Source of the DNA: Paralithodes platypus
Taxonomy: Eukaryota; Arthropoda; Malacostraca; Decapoda; Lithodidae
Assembly: GCA_032716605.1 (NCBI GenBank)
Contig: CM064573.1
Location: 9,438,709-9,502,708, forward strand
DNA length: 64,000 nucleotides
Reading direction: 5' to 3'
Under the pieces are notes generated by a model. The model saw only the letters and a list, made by a program, of their open reading frames with translations. It was not told the origin of the DNA and searched no databases. Below, piece after piece: positions 50,042-59,631 of this stretch. How positions within the stretch are numbered: position 1 is the stretch's first letter; every line of letters begins with the position of its first letter. The position numbers and the translations under genes were made by a program.

Positions 50042-53010
50042 CTAGCGGCACCAAGGAGCGCGACGCCCCTCGTTATGGGTGGTGATCTGGTGCAGTAGAC
50101 TGTTTGAAGCGACAGCTCGCTCCCTTGCGAGGATGGGCTCGTCTGGCACTTTTTGCAGTTCGACATCTAGGGCTCTCTTGAAGTTGTCTAACGAGATGTC
50201 CCTCATGTCTCTTACTCACCGTGGGAGTTTGTTGAAGAGACGTGGGCCTCTGTGTGATAACCAGCCCTCTCACAGAGAGCCCATAGCACCCCTGTTATTC
50301 ATCCGGGGGATTTCGCATTCCCAGCCTCTCCTATCACTGAATTTCATGACTATCGGAGTATGTAGGTTTGGTACTAAACCCTCTGCGATTTTCCACGTGT
50401 ATATTATTAGGTAACGTTCTCTTCTACGTTCCAGTGAGTACAGATTCAGTGCTCTTAAACGCTCCCAATAGTGTAGATGTTTTATCGAACTTATATGCGA
50501 AGTGAAATTTCTTTGTACACTCTCTACGTCATTTATTTCACCTGCTTTGTATGGGGATGTTAATACGCTACAGTATTCAAGCCGCGGTAGCACTAGAGAT
50601 TTGAAGAGCGTTATCATAGGCAATTCCCCGCGTGTTTTAAAAGTACGCAGAATCCAACCCGTTAAGACGTTTCGCAGCCGCCACTTTGACCTGGTTATGT
50701 AATTTGAAACCCATATTTTCAGACATTAATACCCCAAGGTCTTTCACACTGTCTTTCCGTTCTATTATGTGGTTAGATTCTGTTAAGTAATTTGTAATTT
50801 CTTTAACACCATTATTATCTCCGTACCGTATTAATTGGAATTTTTCCTCATTGAATTGCATGTTGTTTTCCCTGGTCCACTGGAACACTACATTCATGTC
50901 TTCCTGCAGTCGGCCCGTGTCCTCTTGTGTGTTTACTATCTTGCTTAATTTTGTGTCATCAGCAAAAAGACGATACCGTACTGTGTCTGGTGTTGGTATC
51001 TATGTCGCAAATTAGTATGAGGAACAGAAGGGGCGCTAGCACTGTTCCTTGGGGCACTGAGCTTTTGACATCCGAAGGCTCAGATGTGACTTGGTTTACT
51101 GCTACTGATTGTTTTCGGTTTACGAGGAAATTGTATATCCACCGTCCGATTTTCCCAGTTATACCTTTTGCTTTCAGTTTGTGGGCTATTATACCATGGT
51201 CACATTTATCAAATGCCTTAGCAAAATCGGTGTAAATGACATCCACGTTTTTCTTTTCTTCTAGCGCTTTAAGAATTTTGTCATAGTGTTCCAAAAGTTG
51301 TGAGAGACATGATCTTCCCGCTCTGAACCCATGTTGACCGGTGTTGTGTAGTTCATTTGTCTCCATGAATGTTGAAATTTTGCTTCGCAGGACTCGCTCG
51401 AAAACTTTAATGATGTGAGAGGTTAGAGCTCTAATTGCAGTGGGGCAATTATTGCGTTTTTCAAGCTATCTGGTATGTCACCAGTGTCTAGACTCCTTCT
51501 CCACATTATAGCCAGGGGTTTTGAGAGGTTTTCCTTACATTTCTTCATTAGGATCGAATTCCATGAGTCCGGGCCTGGTGCCGAGTGGGATGGCATGTTG
51601 GAAATGGCCTCTTCTATGTCTTTTGGACCGAAATCAATATCCAGCATCTGAGGGGTTTCCGTGGGGGAGGTTTCCATGAAAAATATATTTTGGTCTCTGA
51701 TGACTTTTGTTTCATCAGGCTCACTGAATGCCAATTCATACTGCCTGCTTAAGAGTTTGCTCATTTCCTTTTTGTCCCCTGTGAAAGAGCCGTCCCCTTT
51801 GCTCAGTGGGCCGATGTTTGATGTTGTTTTAGCCTTTTGTTTGGCGTATGAAAAGAAGTATTTGGAATTTTCCTTTATACCTGCAATAGCTTTCCTCTCC
51901 TCTTCCATATGTTGTAGTTCATATGATATTCTTAGCCTTTGTTCAATTTCCACAATTTCTCTATCTATTTCGACCTTTTGCCTATCCTGTAGATTTTGAT
52001 GTGTGCATCTTTGTGTGAGTAATTTTCTTCTTCTGTACAGCCTCCTCCTTTCCCGATCTTGTTTGCTTCTTCGTTTTGTTTGTCTTGCAGGTATATGGTG
52101 GCTACAGATTTGGGTCATGGTTTCTGTTATTAAGACTAGACATTCTGCTGGTGTCAGGTTATCCATTATATCTTCCCAGTCTATTTCTTCCATTTCTTGA
52201 TTTACCTCTTCCCACCTAATGTTTTTGTTATTGAAGTTAAATTTACTGAAGGGGCCGGTTTTTGTTCTCGATTCTGAGGTTGTCTGTACACTTTCTAAGG
52301 TTGTTTTGATCTCAATTAATTTATGATCTGAGTATGTTGTGTCCGATATGTTAATGCTGTGTACTAGAGAGTCGTTGTTAGTGAAGACCAGGTCTAAGAT
52401 ATTGTTTTCCCGTGTGGGTTTCAGCAATATGTTGGGTAAGACTAAAAAAATCACAAAGTTCAAAAAGCTCTCTCGTATTAGTATTTGCTTCTCCGGTGTT
52501 ATTTGCCACTAACTGGTTTTCTAGTTGTCTCCATTTAATGTTTGGTAGGTTAAAGTCTCCTAGCCATATAATTTTGGTGTTGGGTTCCCCAGGGTTTCCA
52601 CTTCTGATTTTATTTTGTTGAGCTGGGTTTTGAATTCTTCTCGGGATGAGTCTGGAGGCCTGTATGTAACAATAACTGCTAAATTTAGGGATTCTATTTT
52701 AACTCCAAGTATTTCCACCACTTCATTACTGTTATTTAGGAATTCAGTACATATCAGTGAGTCATGTATGTACAAGGCTACACCTCCATGAGATCTATGC
52801 GTTCTGTCCGCCCTATGTAGGTTGTAACCAGGAATCCATACCTCACTATCTTCCTGATCTTTAATGTGAGTTTCTGTGAGAGCCGCAAATATAGCGTTTC
52901 CTTCTTCTAGCAGGCCCCTAATAAATACTAAATAATACTTTGTTCGTGGTTCTATTTTTTAGGCCTTGGATATTTGCAAACAAGATTGGGGAGGGATTGT
53001 TTGGAGTACT
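50042..53010 (-). pseudogene. Jockey/CR1-like LINE endonuclease-reverse transcriptase
   Basis: A frame-broken but long polyprotein. Endonuclease: 'ILFANIQGLKN' near 52975, 'AALTETHI' with the catalytic Glu near 52880, 'HRSHGGVALYIHDSL' near 52780, 'VIVTYRPPDSSREEF' and the Asp-His pair in 'TYSDHKLIEIKT' near 52330. A Lys/Arg/Glu-rich linker follows. RT: 'HSAPGPDSWNS' near 51575, 'IYTDFAKAFDKCDHG' near 51220, 'SVPQGTVLAPLLF', and 'LFADDTKLS' at about 50945-50970. C-terminal region: 'LVLPRLEYCSVL', 'YWERLRALNLYSLERRRERY', ending at a TAG near 50042. I count at least six frame changes or stops, so the copy is dead. The products would nick target DNA and copy the LINE RNA. Confidence 0.85.
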
Positions 53011-53018
53011 ATGTGTAC

Positions 53019-53437
53019 CTAATAGTCTTCGGGATGTATTGGCCACTCTTGGGAGGCCAGGAGGTGCTCGAGGTGTTCTATGTGCTCTTCCATCTCCCTC
53101 AGTCTCTTCATCTTCATCTGCCCTTTCCCTCCTTGCCTTTTTCCTCTGTCTCGTCCTCGCATAGCGAGAGAGTTTTTTGGGCTACCATTCTTGTTAGGTC
53201 TAGCATATCTCCAAGTCCCTTTAATATGAAAAGCTGGGCATTTCATATTGTAGCAGGTCTTGTTCTCAAGTGATGTCTTGCAAAGGGATGGGTGGTGGTA
53301 TTTGCAGGTTTCACCAAATCTACATTTTCCATGTCTGGTTATGTTGTTGCAAATTTTGGGATGAGCAAATCTACATGAATTCCCATTATATTCGCCCTTT
53401 TGACCAAAGTAGCACCTTCTTTCCAGATAATATCTTC
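53019..53437 (-). CDS. CCCH zinc-finger N-terminal/ORF1 part of the LINE
   Basis: Open from a TGA near 53437 to TAG at 53019. Finger 1 is C-x7-Y-x4-C-x3-H, with Tyr in place of the second Cys. Finger 2, 'CNNITRHGKCRFGETCKYHH', is a perfect C-x8-C-x5-C-x3-H. Finger 3 is C-x8-C-x4-C-x3-H ('CKTSLENKTCYNMKCPAFH'). A basic stretch ('RGRDRGKRQGGKGQMKMKR') and a probable coiled coil ('LREMEEHIEHLEHLLASQ') follow. The endonuclease begins within about 15 codons downstream in another frame, so it is either ORF1 overlapping ORF2 or the N-terminus of one broken ORF. CCCH fingers usually bind RNA; an RNA-binding role is inference. No clear start codon is visible. Confidence 0.7.
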
Positions 53438-53544
53438 ACACCGGTGTAGACAACCCCAGTAGGTGTGGCTGGGGCTGCAAGGGGTTATGTGGTGAGCTAA
53501 GTGTGGTTGTGGGTGATAGTGGGCTTGGTGTATGGGTGGGCTGA

Positions 53545-53995
53545 GTAAAAGGATATACATAAGTAAATATATAAGTAAAAGGATATACATAAGTAAATAT
53601 ATAAGTAAAAGGAAATATATAAGTAAAAGGAAATACATAAGTAAATATATAAGTAAAAGGAAATACATAAGTAAATATATAAGTAAAAGGAAATACATAA
53701 GTAAAAGGATATACATAAGTAAATATATAAGTAAAAGGAAATACATAAGTAAAAGGATATACATAAGTAAATATATAAGTAAAAGGAAATACATAAGTAA
53801 AAGGATATACATAAGTAAATATATAAGTAAAAGGATATACATAAGTAAATATATAAGTAAAAGGAAATACATAAGTAAAAGGATATACATAAGTAAATAT
53901 ATAAGTAAAAGGAAATACATAAGTAAAAGGATATACATAAGTAAATATATAAGTAAAAGGAAATACATAAGTAAATATATAAGTAAAAGGAACAG
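53545..53995 (+). repeat. AAGTAAAAGGAAATACAT minisatellite, upstream of LINE
   Basis: About 450 bp of the same two words (18 and 12 bases) as 49806-50008. Both word lengths are multiples of 6, so all three frames stay open on one strand, giving Tyr/Ile/Ser/Lys-only translations that are not genes. Ends at AAGGAACAGTG. Confidence 0.93.
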
Positions 53996-54004
53996 TGTTG
54001 TCTG

Positions 54005-54082
54005 TTAACCCCTTCAGTACCCGGGACGTCCTTTTCATCATATTCTGGCAACTATTAGACCATTTTATTCAGCTTCTTCCGC
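54005..54082. mobile_element. M2 left end fragment
   Basis: 'TTAACCCCTTCAGTACCCGG' to 'TTTATTCAGCTTC', then M1 sequence follows at once. Confidence 0.75.
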
Positions 54083-54350
54083 TTTTTACTCATGTTTGGC
54101 CCCATTCGTTTTCAGATTTCAAGGTCGGTTTATTTCTTTGGCGATTTTAAGACCTTTCACCCCATTTCTTAGTCAATATTAAGACCTTTCGTACAATTTA
54201 GGTGTCGATATTTTCCCGGCGAGCGATAGCGAGCCTTTAATATAGTAGTAACCGGCCTCTGGCCAGGAAATTTTTCTATTGAAAAATATACAAATATATC
54301 TTGAAGGGGGGGTCTTGGGGGGTCTTTATTATTATCATTATATATTTATT
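54083..54350 (+). mobile_element. M1 MITE, left end replaced
   Basis: From 'TTTACTCATGTTTGGCCCC' through four units, 'GGCGAGCGATAGCGAGCC', 'CCGGCCTCTGGCCAGG' and 'CTTGAAGGGGGGGTCTTGG' to an AT-rich end that opens into the TIR array. Confidence 0.85.
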
Positions 54351-54745
54351 TATTTGTGTTTAAGAGGGGATGGTTCACTTTTTGTTTAAGGGGGGATGGT
54401 TCACTTTTGTTTAAGGGGGGATGGTTCATCACTTTTTTGTTTAAGGGGGGATGGTTCACTTTTTGTTTAAGGGGGGATGGTTCACTTTTTGCTAGAGGGG
54501 GATGGTTCACTTTTTGTTTAAGGGGGATGGTTCATTTTTTGTTTAAGGGGGGATGGTTCACTTTTTGTTTAAGGGGGGATGGTTCACTTTTTGTTTAAGG
54601 GGGGATGGTTCACTTTTTGTTTAAGGGGGGATGGTTCACTTTGTTTAAGGGGGGATGGTTCACTTTTGTTTAAGGGGGGATGGTTCACTTTTGTTTAAGG
54701 GGGGATGGTTCACTTTTGTTTAAGGGGGGATGGTTCACTTTTTGG
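54351..54745 (+). repeat. Tandem array of M1 terminal repeat
   Basis: A 22-26 bp unit 'TTTAAGGGGGGATGGTTCAC', TTTTT repeated about 15-16 times. The unit is the M1 inverted terminus (TTAAGGGGAGATGGGTCG). The array links one plus and one minus M1 copy. Confidence 0.92.
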
Positions 54746-55078
54746 GCAATGTTTGCATGTATTCATTATTTTTCTAGTTTCCTCCCTAGACCTCCATCAA
54801 ATTTAAAAAAAAAAATCCATTATAGATTAATTTGTAAATTTTTCGGTAGAAAAATGTCCTGGCCGAAGGCCGGTTCTTCCAACATTACAGGCTCACTATC
54901 GTTCGCCAGGGAAAAAATCGACACCTAAATAGCACGAAAGGTCTAAATAATGACGAAGAAATGGGGCGAAAGGTCTTAAAATAGACTAACTAATGGGGCA
55001 AACATCTTAGCATCTGAAAACTAAACGGGCTAAACATGAAGGAGAAAGTGTTAAAGAAAACCGGCCCATCCCCGCCTT
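54746..55078 (-). mobile_element. M1 MITE
   Basis: Its left terminus is the last unit of the array; the right end is CCGGCCCATCCCCGCCTTAA. Contains 'GGCCGAAGGCCGG', 'GGCTCACTATCGTTCGCCAG' and four units. Confidence 0.88.
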
Positions 55079-55251
55079 AAGGAGGATGTTTTGTTTTGTT
55101 ATATACCCCCTTCTCCCTCATGTTTAGCCCCATTAGTTCTCAGATTTTAAGACTGACTGACTGTAAAATGAACCTCCGAAATGTAAATATTAAGTAAACA
55201 AATTAATGAGAAGCTTCGATTATGTTCGGGGTAGCTTCGAAATCTTAGGCC

Positions 55252-55617
55252 GTAAGGGGACATGGGCCGGTTTTCTGGTCCCCTTTCTCCCTCGTGTTAA
55301 GCCTCATTTGTTTGGAGATTATAAGACGTTCGGCCCATTAGTTTGGCGATTTTAGCATCTTTCGCCCCATTTCGTTGTCAATTTTAAGACTTTTCGTGCC
55401 ATTTAGGTGTCAATTTTACCCTGGCGAGCGAAAGCGAGCCTGAAATTTTAAGAGGAATCGGCCTTCGGCCGGGTAATTTTTCTACCGAAAAATGTACAAA
55501 TTCATCTTGAAGGAAGGTCTAGGGGGTGTTTTTCTAAGCTTGATGGAGGTCTAGCGAGAAAACTAAGAAATAAAGGAATATACGAATTTATAGACTAAAA
55601 AAAGACCATCTCCCCTT
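55252..55617 (+). mobile_element. M1 MITE, full length
   Basis: TAAGGGGACATGGGCCGG at the left and AGACCATCTCCCCTTAA at the right; 'GGCGAGCGAAAGCGAGCC' and 'CGGCCTTCGGCCGGG'. All parts are in order. Confidence 0.9.
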
Positions 55618-55771
55618 AACTATGTCGTTGAATGTAAGGTTGGCCAAATAAGTAATGTCTCCGCTGTCATTACGTTTAGTTCGCTGTGTGTTGTATTTAT
55701 GTCTGTCAGATGTTGAATAAGGTGTGTGAAGATAGGAACATATTTGTATACCTCGCTCGAAACGACGAATT

Positions 55772-56152
55772 AAGGGGGGTGACCTGTTTTTGTTCTGTCC
55801 TTTTCTATCTTTCTCTGGCTTGTATCCATTTGGCCCCATTCAGCCTACTGTTTTAAGACGTTTATCCCCATCCAGGTGTCAATTTTTTACTGGTGAGCGG
55901 TAGCGAGCCAGCATATTTTTTATTTTTGTTTGACAGCAGGCTAAATTTGTAAATTTTTAGATAGAAAAATGTCTCCGGCGAAGCCGGATTTCTTCATATA
56001 ATGCTGGCTCGCTATCGCTCGCCAGGAAGAAATTGACACCTTGATGGGAATAAACGTCTTAAAACAGTAGGCTGAATGGGGCCGAATGGATACAAGCCAG
56101 AGAAAGAGAGAAAAGGACAGAAATAACAAAAAGCAGGTCAACCCCCTTAAAC
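55772..56152. mobile_element. M1b symmetrical MITE
   Basis: A long palindrome: 'TAAGGGGGGTGACCTGTTTT' pairs with 'AAAAAGCAGGTCAACCCCCT', and CTATCTTTCTCTGGCTTG pairs with CAAGCCAGAGAAAGAG. Each arm has a mirror core copy (GTGAGCGGTAGCGAGCC and GGCTCGCTATCGCTCGCC), with 'CTCCGGCGAAGCCGG' at the centre. A second copy is at 61605-61983. Confidence 0.88.
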
Positions 56153-56238
56153 CTTAGATAGTGCTGATACCAATTATTGATCGAAATATACTGGTTGCCG
56201 CGCCATCACTTATTTGGCCAACTGTACGTGTGCCCCTT

Positions 56239-56456
56239 TAAAGCCGGTATCACACGAGCACTTTTTCACTCAACATTTATCCTTAACACTGGTCTGGCAG
56301 CTTATGAAGGTCAACATTTATTATATTTCAGTTACCTAAATTCACCTATCATCAGTCTAGTTTCCTATACCAGTGTACAATATTCCAGAAATGTTGCCAG
56401 AAAAATGTTGATCGTCGAATGTTGACTATAACAACTCTCGTGTGATACCGGCTTTA
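56239..56456. mobile_element. Hairpin MITE, AAAGCCGGTATCACACGAG ends
   Basis: Inverted ends of about 20 bp (AAAGCCGGTATCACACGAG and CTCGTGTGATACCGGCTTT), with 'CAACATTTATCCTTAACACT' type sequence inside. Only one copy in the window. Confidence 0.8.
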
Positions 56457-56477
56457 GAGTAGCCTGAGGAGCCTACC

Positions 56478-57270
56478 CTATAGTCTATTTGTTTCCAGCT
56501 GATGGCAAATTGAATCCCTTGGTAGCTGATTTCTCGATACTTAATGGATAAATATGAAACTACTATGGCTGTGTCGTATTAATGCCAAGTTTTCATAATT
56601 AACATCATATTTCGCTACAAAATCTACCTTATAACTGAGTAACACAGATAAAAACATGACAATTTACCCTCAGCTGGAAATAAAAATCTACCTTATAACT
56701 GAGTAACACAGATAAAAACATGACAATTTACCCTCAGCTGGAAATAAAAATCTATCTTATAACTGAGTAACACAGATAAAAACATGACAATTTACCCACA
56801 GCTGGAAATAAAAATCTATCTTATAGCTGAGTAACACAGATAAAAACATGACAATTTACCCTCAGCTGGAAATAAAAATCTACCTTATAGCTGAGTAACA
56901 CAGATAAAAACATGACAATTTACCCTCAGCTGGAAATAAAAATCTACCTTATAACTGAGTAACACAGATAAAAACATGACAATTTACCCTCAGCTGGAAA
57001 TAAAAATCTACCTTATAGCTGAGTAACACAGATAAAAACATGACAATTTACCCTCAGCTGGAAATAAAAATCTACCTTATAGCTGAGTAACACAGATAAA
57101 AACATGACAATTTACCCTCAGCTGGAAATAAAAATCTACCTTATAGCTGAGTAACACAGATAAAAACATGATAATTTACCCTCAGTTGGAAATAAAAATC
57201 TACCTTATAACTGAGTAACACAGATAAAAACATGACAATTTACCCTCAGCTGGAAATAAATAGACTATAG
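56478..57270. mobile_element. M4 hairpin MITE with expanded right end
   Basis: Left 'TATAGTCTATTTGTTTCCAG', CTGATGGCAAATTGAA; right 'CAGCTGGAAATAAATAGACT', ATA. TA is duplicated at both sides. The right end is expanded tenfold. An empty version of the insertion site is at about 58150-58190. Confidence 0.88.
56620..57260 (+). repeat. 64 bp tandem repeat inside M4, ten copies
   Basis: 'AACACAGATAAAAACATGAC' starts at 56641 and recurs every 64 bp to 57217. Each unit contains the M4 right end 'TTTACCCTCAGCTGGAAATA'. Copies differ mainly at CTTATAACTGAG against CTTATAGCTGAG. Confidence 0.95.
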
Positions 57271-57314
57271 ATCACAACAAGCCTCAGCCTTGACCATAAA
57301 GCCATACAGCAGTA

Positions 57315-57507
57315 ACCAGCTGACGGCAAATTGCAAAGTTCCCATCAAAATGTCTGTCTCCGTAATTTTAAAGATTTTGTAGGGAAATATGGTGTTAATT
57401 ATTCAGACTTGGCATTAGTAAGATACCGAGACATAGTAGTTTTATATCTATCCATCAATTATCGAGAAATCAAGTTACTAGGGGGATTGAATTTACGGTC
57501 AGTTGAA
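57315..57507. mobile_element. M4-like hairpin, diverged
   Basis: 'CCAGCTGACGGCAAATTGC' left and 'GATTGAATTTACGGTCAGTT' right form an inverted pair. The interior has 'TATCGAGAAATCAAGTTACT', as in the M4 left part. Confidence 0.65.
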
Positions 57508-57562
57508 AAAAAACAAAAAAACTATACTGTATATCAAAAGAAGCCTTAAGCAGTAATCAGAA

Positions 57563-57722
57563 TGGCTTGATGGAGGTCTATCGAGGAAACTTTAAAATAG
57601 ATTAATAAACATATATATATACGGTATAGACAAAAAAACAAAAACACTATCCCCTTAAAAGAATCGTCTAACCATAGCTAGCACAAAATTAAAAAGACGT
57701 CGCTGGAAACGGAAGGGGTAAA
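57563..57722 (+). mobile_element. M1 right end joined to M2 right end
   Basis: 'GGCTTGATGGAGGTCTATCG' to CACTATCCCCTTAAAA (M1), then 'GAATCGTCTAACCATAGCTA' to GGAAACGGAAGGGGTAAAC (M2). The same joint recurs at 58005-58135, so this is part of a segmental duplication. Confidence 0.8.
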
Positions 57723-57744
57723 CTAAAGTACATGTGCCCCCTGA

Positions 57745-58081
57745 GGAGCCTAAAACAAGCATCAGCCTCATTTGTTTTGATATTATAAGACGTTTGGCCA
57801 ATTATTTCGGCGATTTTAAGACTTTACGCCCCATTTCTTTGTCAATATTAAGACCTTTTGTGCCATTTAGGTGTCGATTATTTCCTGGCGAGCGTAAGCG
57901 AGCCTGTAATTTTAAGAGTAACCGGCCTTCGGCCGAGACATTTTCTACCGAAAAATTTACAAATTTATCTTGAAGGGGGTCTAGGGGGTGTTTTTTTACA
58001 GGTTGCTGGAAATCTATCGAGGAAACTTTAAAAATAATTAATAAATAAATATACAGACCAAAAAACCAAGCACTACCCCTT
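57745..58081 (+). mobile_element. M1 MITE, left end missing
   Basis: Starts inside unit 1 ('CATCAGCCTCATTTGTTTTG'), then units, 'GCGAGCGTAAGCGAGCCTG', 'CCGGCCTTCGGCCG', and right end GCACTACCCCTTTAAA. Confidence 0.85.
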
Positions 58082-58082
58082 T

Positions 58083-58135
58083 AAAATAATCGTTTAACCA
58101 TAGCTAGCACAACATTAAAAAGACGTTGATTAACT
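58083..58135. mobile_element. M2 right end fragment
   Basis: 'AATCGTTTAACCATAGCTAG' to AAAAAGACGTTG; the counterpart of 57659-57722. Confidence 0.7.
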
Positions 58136-58407
58136 AAAGTACATGTGTCCCTTGAGAGTAGCCTGAGGAGACTACCCTAGATCACAAAAAGCCTCAACCT
58201 TGACCTGTAAGCCATAGAGCAGGATAAGCCGTAACCAGATGTAGCGTATAGTCAGGCTTCACCATCACTCACAGTAAATCTATAATAACCCACGTAGCTC
58301 ATACACTAGGACAGTCAGGTGGTCTACTGTAGGTTATAGCCAGTCTTGTGTGTTTGTTTATAATGAACACACACCAAAAAAATGTGTTGTACGGTATATT
58401 GGCCTCA

Positions 58408-58764
58408 TTAAGGGGATAGCGTTTTTTTTTTTTTTTCTATTAATTCATATATTTAGTTTCCTCGCTAGACTTCCCTCAAACTTAGAAAAACACCCCCTAG
58501 ACCCCCTATCAAGATAAATTTGTACAGTTTTCGGTAGAAAAATGTGCCGGCCGAAGGCCGGTTCCTCCTATAATTACAGGCTCGCTATCGCTCGCCAGGA
58601 AAAAATCGACACCTTAATGGCACGATAGGTCTTAAAATTGACAACAAAATGGAGGTAAAGGCGTTTAAATCGCCAAACTAATGGGCCGAGCGTCTTAAAA
58701 TCTGAAAACTAATGGGGCTAAAGGCGAGGGAGATAGGGGTCCAGAAAAACAACCCATCTCCCCT
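58408..58764 (-). mobile_element. M1 MITE, full length
   Basis: TTAAGGGGATAGCG at the left and CAACCCATCTCCCCTTAA at the right; 'GGCCGAAGGCCGG', 'GGCTCGCTATCGCTCGCC' and four units. Preceded by 'TGTACGGTATATTGGCCTCA', which also precedes the copy at 62323, so the two loci are duplicates. Confidence 0.9.
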
Positions 58765-59377
58765 TAAAGTCGCACACGTTGTCCATGTCTCCTTTCTTTA
58801 TAACCAGGGCTGTGATGGTATATTTGTTATTTGGTGCCACATCAGATACCACTAACCTTTATCATTTTTCTTTTTCTATACAGTATATTCTCAATATCTT
58901 GTCCATTCCGAGAGTCTGCTACCATACATCGATATTACTTTGAGGGCTAACTTGCGAGGAGATAAATTATAATATGTTTAAAGTTTAGATTCTAGCATCC
59001 TTAATGTTTAGAAATGATTAGATTATATATGCAGATCGTTGAATTTTAAACCGTATTGAAGGAGTTGGGGGAAGATAATAATGCCCATTCCTGATTCCAC
59101 AAGAAAAAGGGCTGTGTTTTACTGAATTGAGTGAGCTTTGTCGTCTCCGGAACCTTTGACGCACTACTCCCAAACGACGGTCTTCACGACATTGAACACT
59201 AAGACCAAAGTTGTTCGCAGAGCCAAAATGAACAAAGTGAACCTTCCGGATTTGTGCTACACTTTAAAATATGGATAGAGAGGTAAATCACTATCAATAT
59301 ACTCAATACAGTAAATAAGTAATATACCTTTTATATACCCTTTTTATACCCTTGATTTGTTACAGTGTAGGCCTATA
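58765..59377. other. No gene seen
   Basis: Mixed-composition sequence without repeats or domains that I recognise, one of the few such stretches in this half of the window. Confidence 0.5.
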
Positions 59378-59590
59378 GTCCGTTCATTCTAGGTTGGGCA
59401 GAAATCGTAACCCCTAACCTCTGTAACTCAAAAAGGGGTAGAGCAAATGAACTGTCAATTTATACACATATTCCCTAGCCAAGTCTTCCTTTTTTGGTAT
59501 AAATATTAGCTCGATTATTCTAGTCCTTTTTGAGTTGTGAGAGGTTAGAGGTTACGATTTCTGCCCAACCTAGAATGAACGGACTATAGT
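59378..59590. mobile_element. M3 hairpin MITE, complete
   Basis: 'TATAGTCCGTTCATTCTAGG' and 'CCTAGAATGAACGGACTATA' are perfect inverted ends; arms extend over TTGGGCAGAAATCGTAACC. TA precedes and follows TAGTC, fitting a TA target duplication, as in Tc1/mariner-type elements. Inner arms carry ACTCAAAAAGG and CCTTTTTGAGT. Confidence 0.92.
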
Positions 59591-59631
59591 GATCTAATGG
59601 GGACTGTCTAGAAATACTGCAATAATTACTT

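Noticed and set aside
50502..52621. Plus-strand frames within the LINE at 50-53 kb
   Set aside because: Shadows of the minus-strand endonuclease/RT frame.
53339..54051. Overlapping Tyr/Ile/Leu-rich frames resembling membrane proteins
   Set aside because: Minisatellite words of 12 and 18 bases keep all frames open; hydrophobic only by composition.
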